Assembly (NCBI GenBank): GCA_947573745.1
Contig: CANPGX010000037.1
Location: forward strand, 1 to 8,403
Origin: an uncultured Erysipelotrichaceae bacterium
Lineage (GTDB): Bacteria > Bacillota_I > Bacilli_A > Erysipelotrichales > Coprobacillaceae
DNA: 8,403 nucleotides
Direction: 5' to 3'
The notes under the pieces were generated by a model that was not told the DNA's origin, did no database searches, and saw only the letters and a program-made list of their open reading frames with translations. Shown one piece after another: positions 5,315-8,403 of the stretch (positions are counted from its first letter, which is position 1; every line of letters starts with the position of its first letter). The position numbers were made by a program, and so were the translations under genes.

Positions 5315-6079
5315 ATGGAAAATATTTTTGAGCATTTTAAAGGGGAAGAAACCTTTGTTAAGAAGATGTTAGAAGAAAAGAAACGTGTGCTGGATACGGG
5401 AATGGCCTATTTAAGCCCTTTTTTAGATCCTAGGAAACAAGCTATTTTAAGCAGTCTTATTGGAAAAGATCCGGATTTTATATTATCTTTTGATGGTTTG
5501 ATTGAAGGTGCGGAAGCAAAGCGGGCATTGCTGAGCCCCTATTATCTTTTGCCAGAGCCAAGTCAATTTCAAATGGTCTTGGTGAAGGTCATTTATCCTA
5601 AAAAATATGTTTCTTTAAGTCATCGGGATATTTTAGGTGCTTTGATGCATGCTGGAATCAAACGAGATATCATAGGAGATATTTTTGTCGATGAGGATAT
5701 TTACTTTGTTTGTGATGCAAAAATGTTTGATTATCTTAGCATGACCTTGACACAAGTGGGAAGGACAAAAATTTCATTAGTTTTGTCAGATCGTCAAATT
5801 AAAAAAGTTCAAGAATATCGTGTGGAAACATTTTTTATTCCTTCTTTTCGACTTGATGTGATCGTATCTTCCTTTTATCGACTTTCTCGTAAAAAAGCAG
5901 CAGACGCTATTCGTGCAGGATTTGTAAAAGTTAATCATAAAGTAGTTGTCGAAAGTCATTTTTTATGTAATAATAAGGATACGATCTCAGTAAGAGGTTT
6001 TGGTCGTGTCCAAATTGTGGATACTTTTAGAAAGACAAAACAGCATAATGAAGTCGTCGAGGGATATTTTTATAAGTAG
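5315..6079 (+). CDS. ylmH: YlmH, S4-domain RNA-binding protein
   Basis: YlmH is a ribosome-associated RNA-binding protein. In Bacillus subtilis it has been linked to ribosome-associated quality control, where an S4 domain stabilises peptidyl-tRNA on the stalled 50S subunit. The 254-residue product has the family N-terminal region (MENIFEHF, then FLDPRKQAILSSLIGK at 36-51), the highly conserved LGALMHAGIKRDIIGDIFV (107-125), and a C-terminal S4 domain at about 177-240. That domain contains SRKKAADAIRAGFVKVNHK and ends with the basic loop VRGFGRVQI. The N-terminus aligns with the Bacillus protein at ATG 5315, so this start is right, yet only AGG immediately touches the ATG and no spaced Shine-Dalgarno is visible. 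It lies 34 bases after sepF, behind a hairpin, and 8 bases before the divIVA-like gene. ylmG, which usually stands between sepF and ylmH, is missing. Confidence 0.92.
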   Translation: MENIFEHFKGEETFVKKMLEEKKRVLDTGMAYLSPFLDPRKQAILSSLIGKDPDFILSFDGLIEGAEAKRALLSPYYLLPEPSQFQMVLVKVIYPKKYVSLSHRDILGALMHAGIKRDIIGDIFVDEDIYFVCDAKMFDYLSMTLTQVGRTKISLVLSDRQIKKVQEYRVETFFIPSFRLDVIVSSFYRLSRKKAADAIRAGFVKVNHKVVVESHFLCNNKDTISVRGFGRVQIVDTFRKTKQHNEVVEGYFYK

Positions 6080-6083
6080 GTGA
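6078..6083 (+). promoter_or_regulatory. divIVA ribosome-binding site, deciding between two start codons
   Basis: AGGTGA overlaps the last two bases of the ylmH TAG stop. It corresponds to the 3' part of the full Shine-Dalgarno. ATG 6088 lies 4 bases away, a workable spacing; ATG 6085 would be only 1 base away. The overlap suggests coupling to ylmH. Confidence 0.6.
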
Positions 6084-6087
6084 GATG

Positions 6088-6534
6088 ATGAATGAAGAGA
6101 AAAAAATAGAACGTACACTTTTTGGAGGCTATTCAAGGGATGATGTTGATCGCATCTTAAAGAAAAATAATGATATGATCACATCATTAAATCAACGTAT
6201 TGAACAGTTGACTTCGGAAGTCGATCAACTTAAAGAAGAGAATGCTTTGTTGACTCATCGTATAGATATTACAGATAAAACGAATGAAGAGATTGCTAGA
6301 CTCGCTTTAAAAGAAGCCAGTGAACTGATAGAAAAAGCAAGAAGAAACGCCAATGCGATCTTGCGGGAATCTTTAGAATATGTTCGTACATTGAATGGAG
6401 AAATGCATGAATTGAAAGATGAAGCGATTCAATTTAGAGCATCTGTGGAGAAGATGAGCCAAGATCTTTTAGAAACCATTGATCATTCAGAATTATTCAC
6501 TTATGTTAAAGAACAAGAGGAATCACAACAATAA
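6088..6534 (+). CDS. divIVA: DivIVA-family cell-pole/septum coiled-coil protein
   Basis: DivIVA proteins bind curved membrane at septa and poles and recruit division, chromosome-anchoring or wall-synthesis factors. The 148-residue product (149 from ATG 6085) has the short N-terminal motif LFGGYSRDDVDRIL, equivalent to FRGYDEDEV of Bacillus subtilis. A coiled coil follows (about 25-65), then the family segment KEASELIEKARRNANAILRES (75-95) and a second helix to about 130. Two departures are visible. The PLTPxDIxxKxF-type lead-in is replaced by a charged stretch (MNEEKKIER), and the Arg next to the membrane-inserting Phe (Phe17-Arg18 in Bacillus) is Gly13 here, while Phe12 is kept. A divergent membrane-binding tip is therefore likely. 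Position between ylmH and ileS is the conserved divIVA location, so the orthology call is firm even though the N-terminus is unusual. Confidence 0.9.
   Translation: MNEEKKIERTLFGGYSRDDVDRILKKNNDMITSLNQRIEQLTSEVDQLKEENALLTHRIDITDKTNEEIARLALKEASELIEKARRNANAILRESLEYVRTLNGEMHELKDEAIQFRASVEKMSQDLLETIDHSELFTYVKEQEESQQ
6479..6507 (+). promoter_or_regulatory. Possible ileS promoter inside the 3' end of divIVA
   Basis: TTGATC (6479-6484) and TATGTT (6502-6507) are 4-of-6 matches to sigma-A -35 and -10 with the ideal 17-base gap. The transcript would begin near 6514, shortly before T-box stem I. Read-through from divIVA is the alternative. Confidence 0.4.
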
Positions 6535-6698
6535 CAAAGATAGAGACGATTATGAGGGAATACGCTTAGAGAGTTCGTGGTGGGTGTAAACGAATGGGAT
6601 ACCTGATAATGGATCACTCTGGAGTTGCTTTTTTGAATGGATTAGAAAAAGCCGTTTGTCGCGTTAAGACAATGAGGGCATATCGTATGATATGAATT

Positions 6699-6726
6699 AA
6701 GGTGGTACCGCGTGAATCACGTCCTT
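6699..6726 (+). promoter_or_regulatory. T-box antiterminator
   Basis: Helix A1 pairs AAGG (6699-6702) with CCTT (6723-6726). The 7-base bulge TGGTACC (6703-6709) receives the tRNA acceptor end. Helix A2 pairs CGTGA (6711-6715) with TCACG (6717-6721), plus a G6710-T6722 wobble. It shares bases 6719-6726 with the terminator, so the two structures exclude each other. Confidence 0.88.
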
Positions 6727-6744
6727 ATGCAAGGACGTTTTTTT
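6719..6744 (+). terminator. T-box regulated terminator
   Basis: A perfect 8-bp stem, ACGTCCTT (6719-6726) with AAGGACGT (6731-6738), has an ATGC loop and is followed by seven T residues (6738-6744). It should form when tRNA-Ile is charged, stopping transcription before ileS. Confidence 0.93.
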
Positions 6745-6770
6745 ATGTTAAGAAAAAGGAGAGGGTAAAA

Positions 6771-8403
6771 ATGGATTATAAGTCAACATTATTAATGCCA
6801 AAAACTGATTTTGAAATGCGAGGCAATCTTGCTAAGAAAGAGCCAGGCTATGTCCAAAGATGGCAAGAAGCCCATATGTATGAACAAGTGATCAAACAAA
6901 ATGAGGGAAAACAATCTTTTGTTTTCCATGATGGACCTCCTTATGCAAATGGCAATATGCATACTGGGCATATGCTCAATAAGATCATCAAGGATGTGAT
7001 CTGTCGTTATCGTAATATGTTAGGTTTTTATACACCTTATGTACCTGGATGGGATACGCATGGGTTACCTATTGAAAACGCTATTCAAAAATTAGGGGTT
7101 AACCGTAAGGCTTTAAGTACAGCTGATTTTAGAAAAAAATGTTATGAATATGCTTTGGAACAAGTAGCTAAGCAAAAAGAACAATGTATTCGTGTCGGTA
7201 CTTTTGCGGATTATGATCATCCATATCTCACATTGAATGCTGAATTTGAAGCTAATCAGATTGATGTCTTTGCCAAAATGGCGATGGATGGTTTAATTTA
7301 TCGTGGGTTAAAACCTGTTTATTGGTCACCATCAAGTGAGTCTGCTCTAGCTGAGGCAGAAGTAGAATATCATGATGTCAAGTCACCAACGATCTTCGTG
7401 AAATTTGCAGTTAAAGATGGTAAAGGTATCTTGGATACAGAGACAAGTTTTGTCATTTGGACAACGACACCTTGGACAATTCCAGCAAATCTAGCGATCT
7501 GTTTAAATAAGGATTATACATATGCCTTAGTGAAAAGTGAAAAGGGTAAACTGATTGTTTTAGAAGAACTTGTTGATGCTTTATGGGAGAAGTTCGATTT
7601 AAAAGAAAAAGAAATCTTACAACGTTTTAAAGGTTCAGAATTAGAATATATTACGTGTCAACATCCTCTTTATGATCGTGAATCTCTTATTATTTTAGGC
7701 GATCATGTTACCAAAGATGCCGGAACAGGCTGTGTTCATACAGCTCCAGGATTTGGTATGGATGACTTTATCGTAGGTCAGAAGTATGGATTAGATGTTT
7801 ATTGTAATGTTGATGAGCACGGTTGTATGATGGAAGATTGTGGTGACTGGTTAGCGGGTCAATATGTTGATGATGCCAATAAAACAGTGACATTGAAATT
7901 GGATGAATTAGGGGTTTTATTAAAACTTGAATTTATTACCCATAGTTATCCTCACGATTGGCGTACCAAAAAACCTATCATCTTTAGGGCAACCGATCAG
8001 TGGTTCTGCTCTATCGATAAGATCAGAGAGAAATTACTTCATGAAATTGATCAGGTGCAATGGTTGAATGAATGGGGACATATTCGTATTTATAATATGA
8101 TCAAGGATCGTGGCGATTGGTGTATTTCTAGACAAAGAAGTTGGGGTGTTCCAATTCCAATCATCTATTGTGAAGATGGTACACCGATTATGGAAGAAGC
8201 TGTCTTTGCTCATATTTCAAAGTTATTTAGACAATATGGTTCAAATATTTGGTTTGAAAAAGATGAAGCTTTCTTGCTTCCAGAAGGTTATCATAACGAA
8301 CATTCACCTCATGGTATCTTTAGAAAAGAAAAAGATATCATGGATGTTTGGTTTGATTCTGGTTCTAGTCATACAGGATGCATGAAAGAAAGAGGCTATG
8401 GTT
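6771..8403 (+). CDS. ileS: Isoleucyl-tRNA synthetase (N-terminal 544 residues, runs off the window)
   Basis: IleRS is a class I synthetase that charges tRNA-Ile with isoleucine in the cytoplasm and edits misactivated valine. The frame is open from ATG 6771 (AAGGAGAGG at 6756-6764) to the window edge, 544 of an expected 900-plus residues. The ATP-binding signature HTGH is at 64-67 after FHDGPPYANGN, and PGWDTHGLPIE follows at 92-102. The CP1 editing domain shows WTTTPWTIPAN (230-240) and GTGCVHTAPGFGMDD (318-332). Asp332 matches the key editing Asp of the Escherichia coli enzyme (Asp342), but Phe328 replaces the usual His of GHG. The frame continues through DRGDWCISRQRSWG (446-459) and MDVWFDSGS. 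The KMSKS loop, anticodon-binding domain and any C-terminal zinc site lie beyond the window. Expression is controlled by the T-box leader. Confidence 0.97.
   Translation, partial: MDYKSTLLMPKTDFEMRGNLAKKEPGYVQRWQEAHMYEQVIKQNEGKQSFVFHDGPPYANGNMHTGHMLNKIIKDVICRYRNMLGFYTPYVPGWDTHGLPIENAIQKLGVNRKALSTADFRKKCYEYALEQVAKQKEQCIRVGTFADYDHPYLTLNAEFEANQIDVFAKMAMDGLIYRGLKPVYWSPSSESALAEAEVEYHDVKSPTIFVKFAVKDGKGILDTETSFVIWTTTPWTIPANLAICLNKDYTYALVKSEKGKLIVLEELVDALWEKFDLKEKEILQRFKGSELEYITCQHPLYDRESLIILGDHVTKDAGTGCVHTAPGFGMDDFIVGQKYGLDVYCNVDEHGCMMEDCGDWLAGQYVDDANKTVTLKLDELGVLLKLEFITHSYPHDWRTKKPIIFRATDQWFCSIDKIREKLLHEIDQVQWLNEWGHIRIYNMIKDRGDWCISRQRSWGVPIPIIYCEDGTPIMEEAVFAHISKLFRQYGSNIWFEKDEAFLLPEGYHNEHSPHGIFRKEKDIMDVWFDSGSSHTGCMKERGYG

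Larger units (their letters stand above)
6541..6744 (+). ncRNA. T-box riboswitch leader of ileS, isoleucine specific
   Basis: T-box leaders read the charging state of a tRNA and let transcription continue when it is uncharged. All landmarks are present. Stem I (about 6545-6628) has the distal AGAGAG bulge (6568-6573) and a GGTGTAA-type apical loop. The specifier loop is in GATAATGGATCACTCTGGAGT, where ATC (6613-6615), followed by the conserved purine A, is an isoleucine codon matching the downstream gene. A stem III hairpin (about 6651-6679) follows, then the T-box sequence AAGGTGGTACCGCG (6699-6712). Its TGGT (6703-6706) pairs with a tRNA ACCA end, agreeing with the A discriminator of tRNA-Ile. 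A small extra ATATC/GATAT hairpin lies at 6680-6693. The leader ends with a terminator. Confidence 0.96.

Noticed and set aside
8110..8385. A 91-residue + frame within ileS
   Set aside because: It is out of frame with the continuous IleRS reading frame that carries DRGDWCISRQR and the following conserved motifs.

Overview
This window comes from a low-GC, endospore-forming Firmicute. Gene order, codon use and the protein sequences suggest an anaerobic gut lineage of the Erysipelotrichales/Coprobacillaceae type; that assignment is an inference from memory. All genes lie on the + strand and intergenic gaps are short.

Region 1 (1-2162) is accessory. It holds the last 35 codons of a protein that looks like the C-terminal coiled coil of a MerR-family regulator, then a DUF3737-type right-handed beta-helix protein of unknown function, then an aldo/keto reductase with a C-terminal pair of 4Fe-4S cluster motifs. 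The three genes are closely spaced and closed by a strong intrinsic terminator at about 2132-2162, so they look like the end of one regulated redox-type operon.

Region 2 (about 2163-4803) is the core sporulation sigma cluster: spoIIGA (protease that activates sigma-E), sigE (pro-sigma-E), sigG (forespore sigma-G) and a YlmC/YmxH PRC-barrel gene, closed by a terminator that overlaps the ylmC stop. Between sigE and sigG a sigma-F-like promoter overlaps a perfect 9-bp hairpin whose right arm contains the sigG Shine-Dalgarno. Read-through mRNA should therefore mask the sigG ribosome site, while mRNA started at the local promoter should not. The pro-sequence of SigE and the protein SpoIIGA are both shorter than in Bacillus subtilis.

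Region 3 (about 4791-6534) is the division cluster sepF, ylmH and a divIVA-like gene, with its own extended -10 promoter. A terminator-like hairpin separates sepF from ylmH.

Region 4 (about 6479 to the window end) is ileS behind a textbook T-box leader with an ATC (isoleucine) specifier. The ileS gene runs off the right edge.

The order matches the B. subtilis spoIIGA-sigE-sigG-ylm-divIVA-ileS region, but ylmA, ylmD, ylmE and ylmG are absent, and an unrelated redox cassette lies upstream of spoIIGA. No mobile element, CRISPR array, tRNA or rRNA was seen, and no gap over 300 bases lacks an annotated element.
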